DNA from: Diplocarpon mali
Lineage: Eukaryota; Ascomycota; Leotiomycetes; Helotiales; Drepanopezizaceae
Direction of reading: 5' to 3'
NCBI GenBank assembly: GCA_024741835.1
Contig: JAENRP010000127.1
Span: 52,343 to 116,342, forward strand
Length of the DNA: 64,000 nt
Shown one piece after another: positions 1 through 12,500 of the stretch. Position 1 is the first letter of the stretch, and the number at the start of each line of letters is the position of its first letter. A program made the position numbers and the translations under genes. The notes beneath the pieces were generated by a model. It did not search any database. It had not been told where the DNA came from and worked only from the letters and a program-made list of their open reading frames with translations.

Positions 1-1483
1 TTTTCGGCTTAGTTCTGCCCGTTTGGAAACCATCGTGCTCGAGGATCAAGAATGTTACCCGGAACGCTAGAGGCTTGAGGGTATAAGTTTTTGCCTCGGA
101 ACAATGGGTCCTTCATTAATAATGATACCGCAAGTCTCCAATCAGAAGAATCGCAATCAAGAGAGTTCAATTCTACTTGAAAAGTTAGTTAGTAAGAAGC
201 TCATCTACGGGCCGACTAGAATTCGATTCCCACTTAGATTACCTAGTCCAAACTTCCAATTACTCACTAAACGCTAAAACCCAATTCTTGGTCGCCAATT
301 CCAACTACCGACCACCACGGAGAAGCTTACCAGACGCGTCCAGAGAGTAGAAATCGATTTCTAGCCAATTTGGTCAAGTGTTTCTTGGCATGGAGTTCTC
401 GCTTATGCCTCTCTACAGTAGAATCGTCCCTTGGACTCAACCCGCATGGTCAAGTCGGCACACATGCTGTGACCAAGCGAGAGGACGTTTGGAAGCAAAA
501 CCCAACTCGTTTTCAATTCCTTGTTCCAACTTGTTCCAAGTTCCGAGTGTCGATGCCACTCTACCTACCTAGGCAGTTCTTCTTGATGAGGCTACCCCTG
601 ACGGGCTCTCGCTTAAGTTGCGTCTGGGCCGCGAAACAACAGGGCATCATCCTTACACGAAGCAGATCCAGAGGAAACTTGACCGTTTCGTCTGAAGCTT
701 GACGTGTGAGCCCCGAGCGACCCTTCGGACGGCTTAGGCTTCGGTCTAGCGAACTCTCTTGCTTGGGCTGGCGACGAGTCGCCGAAAGGTGTCAGGCCCG
801 AGCCATAGAGTCAGAAGGGGCCGACTTTCTCCTCGCAGAAGCTGGTGATGTCAGCTATGATACCGGGCGGCCACGCTCGTTCTCCCGTCACCTGGGGGTT
901 CATGCTGTAGATTGTACGGTTCGAGGAGCATCGTATACTCCGACCTCTGTCCTCGGCAGCGATACTCGCAGCTGCTCGAAGGATTCTTGAAGGATCCTCT
1001 ACCTGATGCTTGGAACCTCGTGCTAAGCCATCAGTCACGCCTTGGCGGCGCTCCACACCCGCTGGAACCATCAGCCCGTCCTGTGAGCCAACATTAGCGG
1101 ATGCTCCGTCCTGGCATGGCACAGATGAGCCTCACGACGAATCGACTTGATCCCACGCTCGCTGCATCGTGGATTCTCACGTCGCGCGTGAGCAGTGCCG
1201 CATGAATGGTATTCCAACTGGTCCATACTGCAGTCAGAAACCTGTCCAGGCGCTCACTGATATCTTCCCAGAGCAGAGGGTGATGGAGCCGTCGACGGAG
1301 ACGGCACGAGAGGGGCGCGCTGATCACTGTGATACGAGTGGATATCAAGCTTAAATTGCCAGACGGCATTTCGCGCGATACGGGGTCCCAGAGGCGGGCT
1401 GACTATGATTATAAGTCTGACCGAAAACACCCACCGGTTGAGCCGTAGCTCTAGTTTCAAGCGTCACGTTCTCCATCATCACA
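1..1483. other. Gene-less 5' stretch upstream of the galactanase gene
   Basis: No reading frame here has recognisable family motifs, a plausible start context and splice sites together; the open frames of about 60-140 codons are mutually overlapping and look like chance. The last few hundred bases are presumably the promoter of the galactanase gene at 1484, with an AT-rich run (ATTATAAG) near 1410. Confidence 0.5.
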
Positions 1484-2580
1484 ATGCTGCCGAGGGTTGT
1501 TTACTTCGTTTTTCTGGCCGGAGTGCACGCCGCCCTGACTTTCAAAGGTGTTGACTGGTCATCGCTTCTCGTCGAGGAGGCGGCTGGAGTCACCTACAAG
1601 ACCACTGCCGGCAAGACAGAGCCGTTGGAGAGCATCCTGGTCGCGAGCGGCGTCAACACCGTCCGACAACGTATCTGGGTCAAACCGTCGGATGGCAACT
1701 ACAATCTCGACTACAATCTCAAGCTTGCAAGGCGGGCAAAGGCCGCTGGGATGCACGTCTACCTGACCATCCACTTCAGCGACACCTGGGCCGACCCCAG
1801 CAACCAGGTACAGATCTCTGCGTGCCCACCTGAAGAGCGCGGTGTTGACGTGGACAGAAACTGCCGGCTGGATGGCCGAGCAAGATTGAAGATCTGAGCT
1901 GGACGGTCTACAACTACACCCGAGAGATCTCGAACGCGTTCGCGGCCGCCAACATCCCCTTGCCGATCGTCTCCATCGGAAACGAGATCACCAACGGCCT
2001 GCTCTTCCCGACCGGCTCGACCGACTCGTTCCACAACATCGCGACCATCCTGCACTCCGCCTCTGCCGGCATCAAGGATTCCCAGCTGGCCGCGAAGCCC
2101 CAGATCATGATCCACCTCGACAACGGGTGGAAGTGGGAGACCCAGAAGTGGTGGTACACGTCGGTCCTCGCCGCCGGGCCCTTGTTCGCGACCGACTTCG
2201 AGATCATGGGCGTCTCCTACTACCCGTTCTACAACGAACTGGCGACGCTGGCGAACCTGGCCACGAGTCTGAAGGACATGGCGTCGGCCTGGGGGAAATC
2301 GATCATGGTCGTGGAGACGGACTGGCCGGTGGCTTGCGCCTCGCCCAAGTTCCCCTTCCCAGCTGATACCTCCGCCATCCCATTCAGCGTGGACGGCCAG
2401 ACGACCTGGATGAAGAGAGTCGCCGCCGTGGTGGCCTCGGTCAAGGGCGGAAACGGTCTGTTCTACTGGGAACCCGCCTGGGTCCATAACGGAGGGCTGG
2501 GGAGCAGCTGCACCGACAACTTGATGGTCGATCAGAAGGGCGTCGCTCGCTCGAGTCTGGGCGTCTTCTCTTCCATCTGA
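1484..2580 (+). CDS. Secreted arabinogalactan endo-beta-1,4-galactanase, GH53 family
   Basis: The product should cleave beta-1,4-galactan side chains of pectin outside the cell. Two exons, 1484-1807 and 1858-2580, are joined across a 50-nt GT-AG intron; splicing removes a frame-breaking segment and gives a 348-residue protein, the usual GH53 size. Residues 1-16 form a signal peptide ending VHA. Family motifs are visible: HFSDTWADP before the splice site, VSIGNEI with the predicted acid/base Glu151, and VVETDWP with the predicted nucleophile Glu261. The 110-residue spacing between the two glutamates is what I recall for fungal GH53 enzymes. FYWEPAW and GSSC-type C-terminal motifs follow. The ATG at 1484 has an ACAATG context and begins the signal peptide. 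All catalytic features are intact, unlike the decayed gene downstream. The family is very confident; substrate fine specificity is inferred. Confidence 0.95.
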
Positions 2581-3899
2581 ATGAGCATGATGGGTATGTG
2601 TATATAGATGCGTATTGCTGGCGCTCACGTACATCTCAAGACGCTCGCGGGACGAGTCTATGCGCGTGATGCTGTTGACTCTGGGACATGAAGCGTGCGA
2701 GTCTGAGGTAGGTCTGCGTCGTCCAGAGGGCGCACTCCGTGTCTATCGAGGCTGGCAGCCGTGCCTGTGCATCACGTGGTATCGAGCCCACGTGGGAGCA
2801 GAGAAGTGTTTTGGATCTTCTCACCCACAACTGTGCCAACTTCACAAGTTCGCACGATTCGACGACGACGAGAGTGCGCGGCGACTACAATCCCAAGCCC
2901 ACGTGGAAGATGATGCCGTTGCAGCTTTGCCCTCTTGTATTCTCTCTGCACGCGCGAGTCGGCGTCGCGCAGAGGCTGTGTGTCCGGAGTGAGTGACTCC
3001 TGGGTAGTTGGCGTCGCTCCCAGTCTTCCATCGCAGGACTACGCCACTGGTGCATGCCAGCTTGACAGACGTCCTCTTCTGCAGGATCCCTCGGAGATGT
3101 ATCTGGAAGATGCACACATCCCTTGCCTGTGGCAGGGTCCTGCACAGTTGCGGCTTCGAATGTCCACATATCCCTTACTTGCTGCCGCAGGATCCTTCGA
3201 AAGCTGGTGTTCTGCAAGTTCGCATATCCCTTGCGTGTTGTCACCCTTCAAAGTTGCCGAGCCGTCATGCCTCTGATTCCTCGCCGTGTGCAGGTGCAGC
3301 ATCACCCTGGTTCTCTGTAGGACAGAGAGGATGAGCCGGACTGGGGACGCGGCCATCAACCCCGAGTCGGGTTCGTCAATGGCCAGGACCGGCTTGCAGG
3401 CGCGACACATTCGGGTGGCGAGCACGGGGATGATTCAGATCCTCGTGACGAGCTTTCGGCCGAGGGGAGAAGAGTGAGAGACGAGAGGCTTCGGGATGGT
3501 GAGAAGGAAGGAAAGCTGTTCAGCTTCCGTGATGTGATCAGTGCCCAAGAGGATTTTCATCTCCGGAGACCTGGCCTCCCCTCCCAGGGCTGGCGAGGTG
3601 TGTTGGACGAAGAAGAGAGCGGGATCAAGAACGTGGAGAAGTGGCCGGCCAATATCGAGCGCAGAGAGAAGAGTGAGGAGGCTGAAGGTAAGAAACGGGA
3701 CGGCGATGAGAGCGAGACCGGAAACCCTCAGAAGGCCGACAAAGGTAGAGGCAGAGACCAGGACGTGCCGCAGGAGCACGAGTGCAGACGTGAGAACGGC
3801 GCGAACAAACACCACGATGCTGGTGCCGGGTCACCTGGGAGCGATGATGCCTCGGAAGAGTCCAGCGGCGACGATGCAGTCAGATCCGAGTACGGGGAG
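2581..3899. other. Intergenic stretch between galactanase and the nitrate reductase remnant
   Basis: No supported gene. A 126-codon hydrophobic minus-strand frame at 3435-3815 has no family motif or splice context. The stretch includes a degenerate minisatellite at 3081-3235, listed separately. The 5' part of the decayed nitrate reductase may begin just beyond it. Confidence 0.4.
3081..3235. repeat. Degenerate tandem repeat, about 53-bp unit, three copies
   Basis: Two short landmarks recur in the same order: GCAGGATCC-like words at 3081, 3132 and 3187, and CACATATCCCTT-like words at about 3115, 3165 and 3221. The spacing is therefore 50-56 bp. The sequence between landmarks has diverged, so this is an old minisatellite rather than a recent array. 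No coding role is evident. Confidence 0.45.
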
Positions 3900-6532
3900 T
3901 TACGGGGGAAACCTTCTCCCCAAGAGGTCTCCTAGCTTCGGTCGGTGCAGCATGAAAGGGACTACCTCTACAACTTGAAGCAGAACGATGGGACGGTCAA
4001 GTCGCCGGTCACTCGTCAGCACCCTCTCATCACAATTGATGAAGCCGATCAATGAAACCCGGACAATTGGATCCCACGGTCCTCGAATCTCATCCGACGA
4101 GCAGGAGAGGTGCGTTCCCGGGGGCTCCCGTCGTAGCAATACTGATATGTGCAGCATCCTCTGAATGGAGAACCAAAGCTCACTCCGCCTGAGGGAGCTG
4201 AGCTGATGACTCCAAATCAATATCACCATGTCAGGAACCACGACGCGGTTCCGCGTGCGCTATGGGAGCTTCACAAACGTGAAGTGTCCGGGCTCGATAT
4301 CGCCCAGAAACTGGTGATAGTAGTCGACGAGCTGACCGAGCGCTTTGACGCGATCCACATCGCGGTGGCTCTGGCCTGTGATGGTAAACGACGGCCGGAG
4401 CTGAGTTGAACATGATCAAGCAATCGAAAGACTCCATCTGGGGCGGCGGCGCAGTCTCTGGCGCTTACTGGAGGTACTCTTCTCAATCGTGTTCTTCTGG
4501 TTGCTGGTGTGTCGTAGCGACTTGACCAAGGTCGACGACTGTGGGTCAGCCTTGACGGCGCCGACGAGCCACCCGAAGGAAAATACTCAACATGTATCCC
4601 GCTGAGCTACGCAGTGGATCCAATGAATGATGTGATTCTTACCTATGCGATGAACGAGGTTCCGTTGCCCCCCGATCATGGCCACCCTGTTCGGGGAATT
4701 ACTCCTGGCTTCGTCGGTGGCCGGTGTGTCAAATGGCTGCATAAGATCTGGGTCAGTGCAAAGGAGAATGACTCGCACTATCGTATCTGGGACAACCGAG
4801 TTCTTCCTGCATTCATCGCGGAGAAAAGACGGCGAGTTTGCGAATATCGGATTCATGCACCCAAGCACCGCTCGCAACGAGCAGAACCTACAGAGTCTCA
4901 TTATCAAGCCAGCTCACGGGGAGACGTCTCCCTTGACAGAGCACAGAGAGGAGAGACTTGCCAGCTGGAAGGAAATGCATACGAGGCTGGTAGTCATGAG
5001 GTTCAGAGAGTCCAAGTCTCGTTAGATGACGGCGACACTTGGCTGTACTGCCTACGCAAGTTTCCAGAGGCTCCGATCCGCCACGCTCACAAGTTCTGGA
5101 ACTGGTTGCATTGGCATCTGGAGGTCGAGTTTGCTCATCAGGTTCGCTGCAAGCCCGTTATTGTTCGGTGTTTCAATGTTTTCAAGAACACCCAACCACG
5201 CGAGCCGCCGCGGAACACGATGGGCACGATGAACAACTGCTGCTCTACCGTGAAGCCAGAGATCCACGGAAGCTGATGGAATTGCAAGTATTCTGTTCCG
5301 TCACCCGGTGGAGCCTGGAACAAAAGATGGTGGTTGGATGAGGCTGTCCGAGTCGGAAAGGATCAACGAGGCAAAGCAGGCGGCTGGTGCGCCCGAGAAG
5401 CAACTTACACGACAGGAGATCGAGAAACACAACGAAGGCGACGATGGTCGGATCGTCGTCAACGGAAAGCTCTACGGCGCTACCAGTGTGCTTGAATGGC
5501 TCCCTGGTGGGAAACCAGCACTCATGGTCCATAAAGTCCAAGCCTGGCAAGCCACGACAGATGAGTTCGATTCTATTCACGATGAATACGCTCAACAAAA
5601 GCTCAATAGTCCGAGGGGAGTAAGCGGACTTGCACGCCTTCGAGTAACCGGCCGATAGTCCAGACGGCACCCTGGGCGTTGTGATAGAAAAAGCGGCGAC
5701 TTTCATCAAAATGAATGCAGAAGAAGCCGGAGAGGAAGCGGCCTCGTCGAGGCCCAGCTCCTCCGACGTCATACTACCGAAGCACCGCTGGGTGGCTGTG
5801 AAGCTGTCCAAAGGCGTTGGCCTCTCTCGAGACACCCGCCGGTACACATTCAGCCACCCGGCACATCGTCCAAGCTGGGGCTGGAGACCTGCCAGCGTAA
5901 CCAGTTTGGTTTCCACTTCAACGATCAGATGCTGGTGGAGAGTTACACACCTACGCGATCTCTGGGGAAGAGGACGGCACATTTGAGTTGGTGGTCAAGA
6001 CATACTTCCCCGGCCAGCGCCAGCCCGGCGCAGCGATGAGCAACCCCCTCGACTTGCATGCCGATAGGCGCAGAGGTTGAGATGCGAGGCCCCACGGGCG
6101 AGATCTCCCACCGGGGACACGGCAAGTTTGTCATCGAAGGGCCAGAGCCTCTACAGCCTCCCCAAGGTTGCCCTCATTCCTGGGCGGATCCGGAATCACT
6201 CCCGGCTGTGCGTCGACCGCGCGCATGATGACTGCGAGCGACGACAAGACCCAACTGAGGGTCAAAGATGCCAACAAGAGCGAGGACGACATCCTGCTCG
6301 CCACGGCGACCAGTTCAAGATGTGCCACGTGCTCAGCCATCCGAGCGATGCGTGGGAGGGGATTCGGGGGCATGTCGATGCAGATACTATCGCGCGCAAT
6401 GCATTCTGCCCGGACGGGGGGAAGGAGAGTGTGGTGTTCTTGTGCGGGCCGCCGGCGACGATCCGCAAGGCCGCGCTGCCTGCGCTGAGAAACTGGGGCT
6501 ACAAGGAGGAAGAGGATTGCTTTGGCTGTTAG
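3900..6532 (+). pseudogene. niaD: Assimilatory nitrate reductase (NAD(P)H) pseudogene
   Basis: Fragments of all nitrate reductase domains occur in the correct order but in changing frames. The molybdenum-cofactor domain includes LMTPNQYHHVRNHDAVPR near 4200 and ALACDGKRR near 4370. The dimerisation part includes FVGGRCVKWLHKIWVS near 4710 and HEVQRVQVSLDDGDTWLYC near 4995. A cytochrome b5 domain follows at about 5360-5610, then the FAD domain and a C-terminal NAD-binding end (FLCGPPATIRKAALPAL, terminal WGYKEEEDCFGC) stopping at 6532. The frame changes at least near 4065, 4440, 4530, 4820, 4975, 5880 and 6180-6320. One real intron is still readable near 4110-4153 (GTGCGT to TGTGCAG). The b5 haem motif HPGG reads LPGG. 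A functional enzyme cannot be produced. A second, intact copy elsewhere in the genome is possible. Confidence 0.9.
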
Positions 6533-8313
6533 CTTGACGTTGTTGTTGTTTTCTTTTTCTCTTTCTCTTCTGGCCTGCTTCTTCTTGGCTGGACCGTCTT
6601 AGCCAGCGCCACTCCAACGGCCCTCGCACAATACGCATTACCAGACAGTGCTGTACAGTCACCCCGGGAACAGAGGAGGATTGAGTTGTACAAAAACCGG
6701 ACCCGCGGACCAGAGCCCCTCCTCCCCGAGTGGCGGGCGTACCCTGGCAGCCCTAAGACCCAGACCGAAGACCTCGAGTACTCGTGCAGTGGTCTGTTAT
6801 ATCGGCTCGACTGGCCCTCGAGAATGGGCACCTCGTACGTCGGTGGTGCTCGGTAAGTAAGACTGGCGTGAATTGTTGAATGTCGTTGCGCGAGCTCCCA
6901 GTGTGTATTGTTCCCTCGAAGGCGACCGACCACACGAGCTCCCGTCTCCGTCCAGTTTCGGCGCGATCGAACCTCTGCTCCGGCTCTGTTCGCGGGGACT
7001 GTGCTGTGCGGTACAGGACTGTCGAGAAGCAATGCTTCCTCGGCCTGCTCGCAAACCTTTCCAACCTGGGATCTACGAGGCCGCAGAGGAAGTGATATCA
7101 CGTGATACGTGCCGAAAAGGGGGCTCAGCCGAGACTGCTGCTCGACTCCGATTCCTCCTACGACTGGAGATGCAAAGACGTCGCTCGGATCTGGATCTGC
7201 TCGTGCGATGGCAACGGGGAGGGAGATGCCCGTCAAAGTCAGAGCGCCGTGAGAGACTCACCGGCTCCGCGGCGGCTCTCTCGTTTCTCGTCTCGCGTCT
7301 CGTCTCGCGTCTCTCGTCTGCTGGCCATGCCCTGCGGCGAGGCAAGGGTTATCGCTTGAACTCCTATCGTACGACATACATAACGCGGTCTCAGCACTCT
7401 GAATCAAAACATTGGCGGACACTGCGCCCCCACGGGCGTTCTCAGAAGGGGTCCACCCAGCTGCATGGCAGCAGCGGCAGCAACATCGAGTCCCCGATAT
7501 CTGATGTGTCGACGCGCGGCATAGGACATTGTTTGTATTCTCAGCGCAGCACCCGCACGTTCCAGAGTTCCAGAGAATAGGCCCGCGGCCCAGGAAGCTT
7601 TTGTGTTTTCCTCTCTCTCCAAGGTCGACGCTGCAGCCAACCCCTCGGCTGTTCTGCATTGTTTGTTGCGCGTCGGGCTGTCACGCTTCGGCGCCAAGTA
7701 AACATCGGAATATGATAGATCTGGGTGAGACTGGCTCCACCTCAACGCCACACACGCCGCACCGTCTGCAAATACGAAGAGGAGACTCGACTCGACTCGT
7801 CCTCAGTCCCCGTTGCTGCCAACCCCAAATCCTCGCGACACAAGGGATGTTCATGTTCCAACGTCCTGCAGCAGGCGTTGCTTTGGGCGCCCGGTCATGT
7901 ACGACGACCGCATAGGACGAGCAGAGGCACGATTGCAGGAAACTATTGTTGCTCCGGGGAACAGCCAGGCCGTTCCTGTGGGCGCAAGAGATCCCATCTG
8001 ACAGCTCGCGCGGCGTGCTGCACGGTCTTCCCATTTGCAGGCCGCGGGCCCTGCCTGCATTCATCGCGACGGATGCATATGTACCTCGAGATCAAAATCG
8101 AACGAGAGGTTCTCGTCGCATATAACCACCAGACTCTGCTTCTCCCTAACGCGCACTAGACATTAGCAGACGGTGCGCTCGTTGCTATGTCCGTACTGAT
8201 TTGCCCTCGCATCCGGTCTTGTGACAGCACGACGACGGCTTTGCTCGGTCTTGTGGAATTCCCGTCCTGGCCTACATTCCATCCCCCGTCGCCCTCCTGC
8301 TCCCCCTCCCACC
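6533..8313. other. Intergenic region with simple-sequence tract
   Basis: No gene supported. The 235-codon frame at 6873-7580 is rich in Arg and Ser, overlaps equally long frames in other phases and shows no motif. The distal part is presumably the promoter and leader of the gene at 8314. A TCTCG-type simple repeat lies at 7277-7320. Confidence 0.4.
7277..7320. repeat. TCTCG simple-sequence repeat
   Basis: Irregular iterations of TCTCG and TCTCGCG run through this segment upstream of the proline-rich orphan gene. It may be part of that gene's pyrimidine-rich promoter or leader, a common arrangement in filamentous fungi. Confidence 0.6.
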
Positions 8314-9519
8314 ATGAAGGTCTTGGTCTTCCGCAAGGATTTCTTCGTGCCATCGTCAGCGACAGCCGCCGCCGACCGAGATAACAAGACACGCCTGCCC
8401 CCGGGGTCCTGCCGCCGGCGTCTCTCGCCTCCTCTGACCACGACCTTCTCCCGCAAGCACGTCGTCGCCAGCCCACCTTCGTCTCCACCCCCCCAGGCCA
8501 ACAAGCACAACACCACCACCGGTCACATGGCATGTGCACGTCGGGAAGCCGCGTGCCAGCTCTCGTCCGAAGAGCTCTGGAGTCGCTACTCGGTGTCGAC
8601 CGGCACGTCGGACGACGACTGGCTGATGGAGGATATCCTCGGACCCGACGAGTCCAACCCGCTCGGGAACAGCCACTCCAGCTGCGGGAGCTCCGTCTCG
8701 CAGCTCGACGACGAGGAGAGGATCTGGCGGAGGTACGACGCGCCCCAGAACCACCGCACCATCTCGCCCTTCTACCAACCCACCTCGACCCCGGTCCAAG
8801 CACGGGAGCAGGGCCACTATAGCGACAGTCGCAAGCTGCCATGTCGGGATCCAGATGAACTCCTCGACCCGGAGCATCTCCCCCCGCTCACGCGCTGCCA
8901 GGCAGTCCGATCTCCGCGCCGCAAACACCGGGCCGGGCCTCTGTCGCCGCCGCCGTCGTCCCACGCCAACAACTACCACGCCCTCCCACCACATCCGCCA
9001 TCCACCGCCGAGTCCGGCACGGAGTACTACATCAAGTACCACTCCTGGCCGCTGCCCGACGCGCCTCTGCAGCCCACGCCTCGTCTTCGCGCGCGCGCCA
9101 ATACCTCGCCCGACCCGGCCGCGCCCTCGGGCCGCCCGGCCAGCCGCCCGACCCGGCTCGGCACCTGCACCACGTTCGCCCCCGACTCCCGCCCCGGAGC
9201 CGCGGCGCCGGTGACGCCGCCGCCCTCCGCCTGCTCGGCGCCTTCGTCGCCCTCGTCGCCGCTCTTCGCGCCCGTTCCGTCCCTGATGGACCTGATGGCC
9301 GTCGAGACCTCGGCCTTCTCCGACGACGAGGACGACGATGACGTCCCGCGGCTGTGCCACCGGATGAAGACCGCGCTGCAGCTCGGGAAGGCGAGCGCGA
9401 GTCTGGCCGTCGCGGGCGAGAAGCTGCCCGTCGAGAAGGCGAAGAGGACGAAGCCGCGGCGCAGCTGGAGCGGGGTCCTGAACTCCCTGCTCAAGGGCAA
9501 GAAAGGCGCTACCTTGTGA
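8314..9519 (+). CDS. Proline/serine-rich protein of unknown function
   Basis: A single uninterrupted frame of 401 codons. I chose the ATG at 8314 because it has a CACCATG context and follows a pyrimidine-rich leader; the frame stays open to 8221 without a better start. I do not recognise a domain. The middle is low-complexity Pro, Ser and Arg, with repeated SPPPSS-type runs. Near residues 340-360 there is an acidic stretch (SDDEDDDD). The last 50 residues are basic and end near RRSWSGVLNSLLKGKKG, which could be a conserved amphipathic tail. No signal peptide or membrane span is seen. Local GC is much higher than in the neighbouring intergenic DNA, which also explains the long open antisense frame. 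Likely a fast-evolving, mostly disordered fungal protein; expression is not proven. Confidence 0.6.
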   Translation: MKVLVFRKDFFVPSSATAAADRDNKTRLPPGSCRRRLSPPLTTTFSRKHVVASPPSSPPPQANKHNTTTGHMACARREAACQLSSEELWSRYSVSTGTSDDDWLMEDILGPDESNPLGNSHSSCGSSVSQLDDEERIWRRYDAPQNHRTISPFYQPTSTPVQAREQGHYSDSRKLPCRDPDELLDPEHLPPLTRCQAVRSPRRKHRAGPLSPPPSSHANNYHALPPHPPSTAESGTEYYIKYHSWPLPDAPLQPTPRLRARANTSPDPAAPSGRPASRPTRLGTCTTFAPDSRPGAAAPVTPPPSACSAPSSPSSPLFAPVPSLMDLMAVETSAFSDDEDDDDVPRLCHRMKTALQLGKASASLAVAGEKLPVEKAKRTKPRRSWSGVLNSLLKGKKGATL

Positions 9520-12500
9520 CGGGGAGAGGGACAAAATTCCATACCTGGTTGACTCCCGCGGGCGGCCGAGTGGCCTTGGATCTACCAAGAGGGGTAGGAG
9601 AAAAATCAAGCATGAAACCCGTGCTTCGGGGATCGGGCAGCATTGGGCGGGAGGGGAAAAGGATGTTGTAACGATTTGACGAGATCTGACGATATGCACC
9701 GCCTTTCCTTCTGACCTAACGATGACGTATCGATGAAGACATGTTAGGGATCTCTGGGATGGGACGGGACGGGGAAATAGAGGGAGAATGGGATGGGTGA
9801 ATGTTGTGCGTACACTTGTCTGCGAAGATGGGGGAGGGATAGAGGATAGAGGATAGAGGATAGAGGATGGCTCTGAGGATGGTTATGCGGACGGCTACGA
9901 GGATGGATATGGGGAGGAACGTGACATGAAAACAATAGATGTATTATGATGGGGACAAAAAGGAACATTCTTACCTTCCCTCCCTCCCTTTTCTTTTCCT
10001 CTTCAATCTTTATAGAAGCGCGTTTCTTCTGATAAGTAGCGTGACTGTTGAAACTCTTATGATATAGCAGTCATCTCTGTTAGTATTTTAAGGATTGCTA
10101 TCTGCACCTGCGCTACGCTCGTAGTGCCTAAATAGTTACATACCATGGGAATGAATGCACATAGGTCACGGCATGTAATGTAAGTTATTGACTCTCATTA
10201 TCACACCCTTGGAATTTATCAATAATGACTTAATCGTATTCCATTCAATATTACCCAAGATAACTTGAAGCATCTGAATAGAGATCCAATACAGCTGAAA
10301 TTCTGAAGGTACTTGTAGAGCTGTAAATCTGGGAGTTCTCGAAGTAGGGAATAGAAGCCTGTCCCTTCAAATCTAACTATACAACTGAGCTCCCAAGTAA
10401 ATTTGCTCCGTGGATCACTCCAGGGGCTAGTTACACGAGCAGATCCTCAGAGCCTGAGGGTTCTCACTGCGCAACAGTATTCTCAGAAACTTTGGTACGT
10501 ATTTTGGTAAGAAACGATACTTTTTCGGGTTATTACGTCTATTCCTATCGGTACGCAGACTACTCTAGTGGACGCTCGCTCCCCTTATTCCTAGGATCAT
10601 CCTGTGATTGTATATCGTATGGAGTCAGGCAGGTTTCGTAGGGACCTCGGACGGGTTTCTGGCCGAGGGCCTCGCCGGGTATGGCATTCGTAGGCTTGGG
10701 GGAATATAGAGGGGGAGACGATTTAGGGGTGTAGAAGCATAATAACGGCCCTCTATAGAAGGGCAGGCTTTACAATACAACCATACTTTGACAAGCTCAT
10801 TCTACTTTATTTCATGGTGAAATATCGATACCGGTACTGCACCTACAACTCCTTACGTGAGTTATCTCCTGTAGGTACCTCCACATCGATGAATTTAATC
10901 ATGTTTAAATCAATACATCCTTCAGCTGTGGGGTAAGAGCTTGGTGAATTGGATTAGCGGTGGGCTTGGAAAGCAATATCTGGAGGTGGGTTTTTTTTAT
11001 CATTGAGAATGAGTATGAGAGTCAAAGTGATAGGGAGGAAGGATTCCATCCTCGGCGTCGAGACAGGTAGGTGTTAGGATCTCGAATTCCACCAGCTGTC
11101 ACTGGCATATCCTGCTTCTGAGTCTACTTGTTTTCTTCCAGCGCAGTGGCTTGCAGGTAATACTGCGAGAATCCGGCGGGCGGCGATGTTTTTTATTTGA
11201 GTGAGTGGAATCATTGAACTAGTATAACGAAAAGGGATCTTATGAGCGGGTGTTTTACCACTCGTGTCAAGGTTATGATTTCGGGCAAGTTCTCTGTCTA
11301 TTTTGACGTCCCAACTTCTGACCAGTAGTATGAGATCCTACGCGGAGACAGTATTATCGCGTTATCTACAAGACTCTCTTGTATCGAACATATTATTTAC
11401 AAAATTTGGTGTGTGGTATGTACGTATTATGATGGTTGTGATATCGTCAAGTGCTGGTGATAAGAATCAGCGGATTTTTTGGTGCTTTTCACCACCGATT
11501 TAGCTGACCCAGAAACGGAAACAGAGAAATCGTAACTCTCTCTCTAAACTGTTCGTGGCTTGGTTTGGCAGCTGCCGCGACTTTGGCCTAGGAGGAGTAA
11601 ACATCCCTAGCTACTAAGGAGCTCGTCCTGAGAACAATGCAGTACTGCGTTATAATTTCACCATACAACCCGCCCTGATACTATTCAAGAGCGCTGACGA
11701 TAATAGTTAGAATTCCGGAATTCCTACAGACCTAACAGGCTATTCTTATGCTTTAATTTTACGGCCTTGCTCTACTATTCGTAGTAGAATATTCGTAATT
11801 TTGCTTCCAAACGCAGACGGTTCTCTTCCTATTTGTGTACATTCTACTATAACAGATATCTTCTTATAGAAGCCACACGCACCAGCAATGCGGCCGAACA
11901 TTCTCGTACCGTTGTTACGGACGCTATCATTGTTTCGAGGACCAGGCGGGTCGTCCTGGTATGGCTGCTCGGGGGAGGGTCTTTCGGACAAAACGCCGAT
12001 ATACATCAACCCGCGTTCGCCGGACCGATTCACACGACGTCTCTGTACATCTGCAAACATTAGCCAAGCCACCAAGCATATCTGAGTGAAGGGTAACGTA
12101 CAATGCTCTCTAGTACAAAGCGCCTCTTCACCACACATACTGTACACCTAAATTTCCTTTCCGATGGGCGTAACTGCTTATCGTACCGAGCTTTATGCTT
12201 CGGGCTGAATAAGTAATAGACAGCGCTCTCTAACATCGACATACTTCGAGCAAGACTATGTATTTCGTCTATAGGCAGCGCAGAAGCAATCGTACCTATG
12301 GTAATCGATGATTCAAGTTGCCTCGCACTTGGGCTACTCGAAGCAGGTGGCAGAAGTCATAGTAGCGCGATCTTTGTACCTTCAACGCTAAGCGAAAGGA
12401 CAGTGTAATTGCTTGCAATAACAGCTTGGTAAGAATCTGAAAAAAGTGAGCGTCGATTGACTTTAAAGGGTTCGCTATCTACAACCTATTTCCTTGCTCG

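Noticed and set aside
1759..2634. 291-codon minus-strand frame
   Set aside because: Antisense shadow of the galactanase exons; no family motif, and it begins outside any promoter-like context.
3435..3815. Hydrophobic 126-codon minus-strand frame that might be a nitrate transporter fragment
   Set aside because: No conserved transporter motif could be found; the position next to nitrate reductase alone is not evidence.
6873..7580. 235-codon plus-strand frame
   Set aside because: Overlaps several similar frames on both strands, Arg/Ser-rich without motif, and no start context; treated as chance.
8356..9699. 447-codon open frame on the minus strand
   Set aside because: It is antisense to the GC-rich proline/serine gene; the high GC third positions remove stop codons on the other strand. 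Its Arg/Gly-rich translation has no motif.
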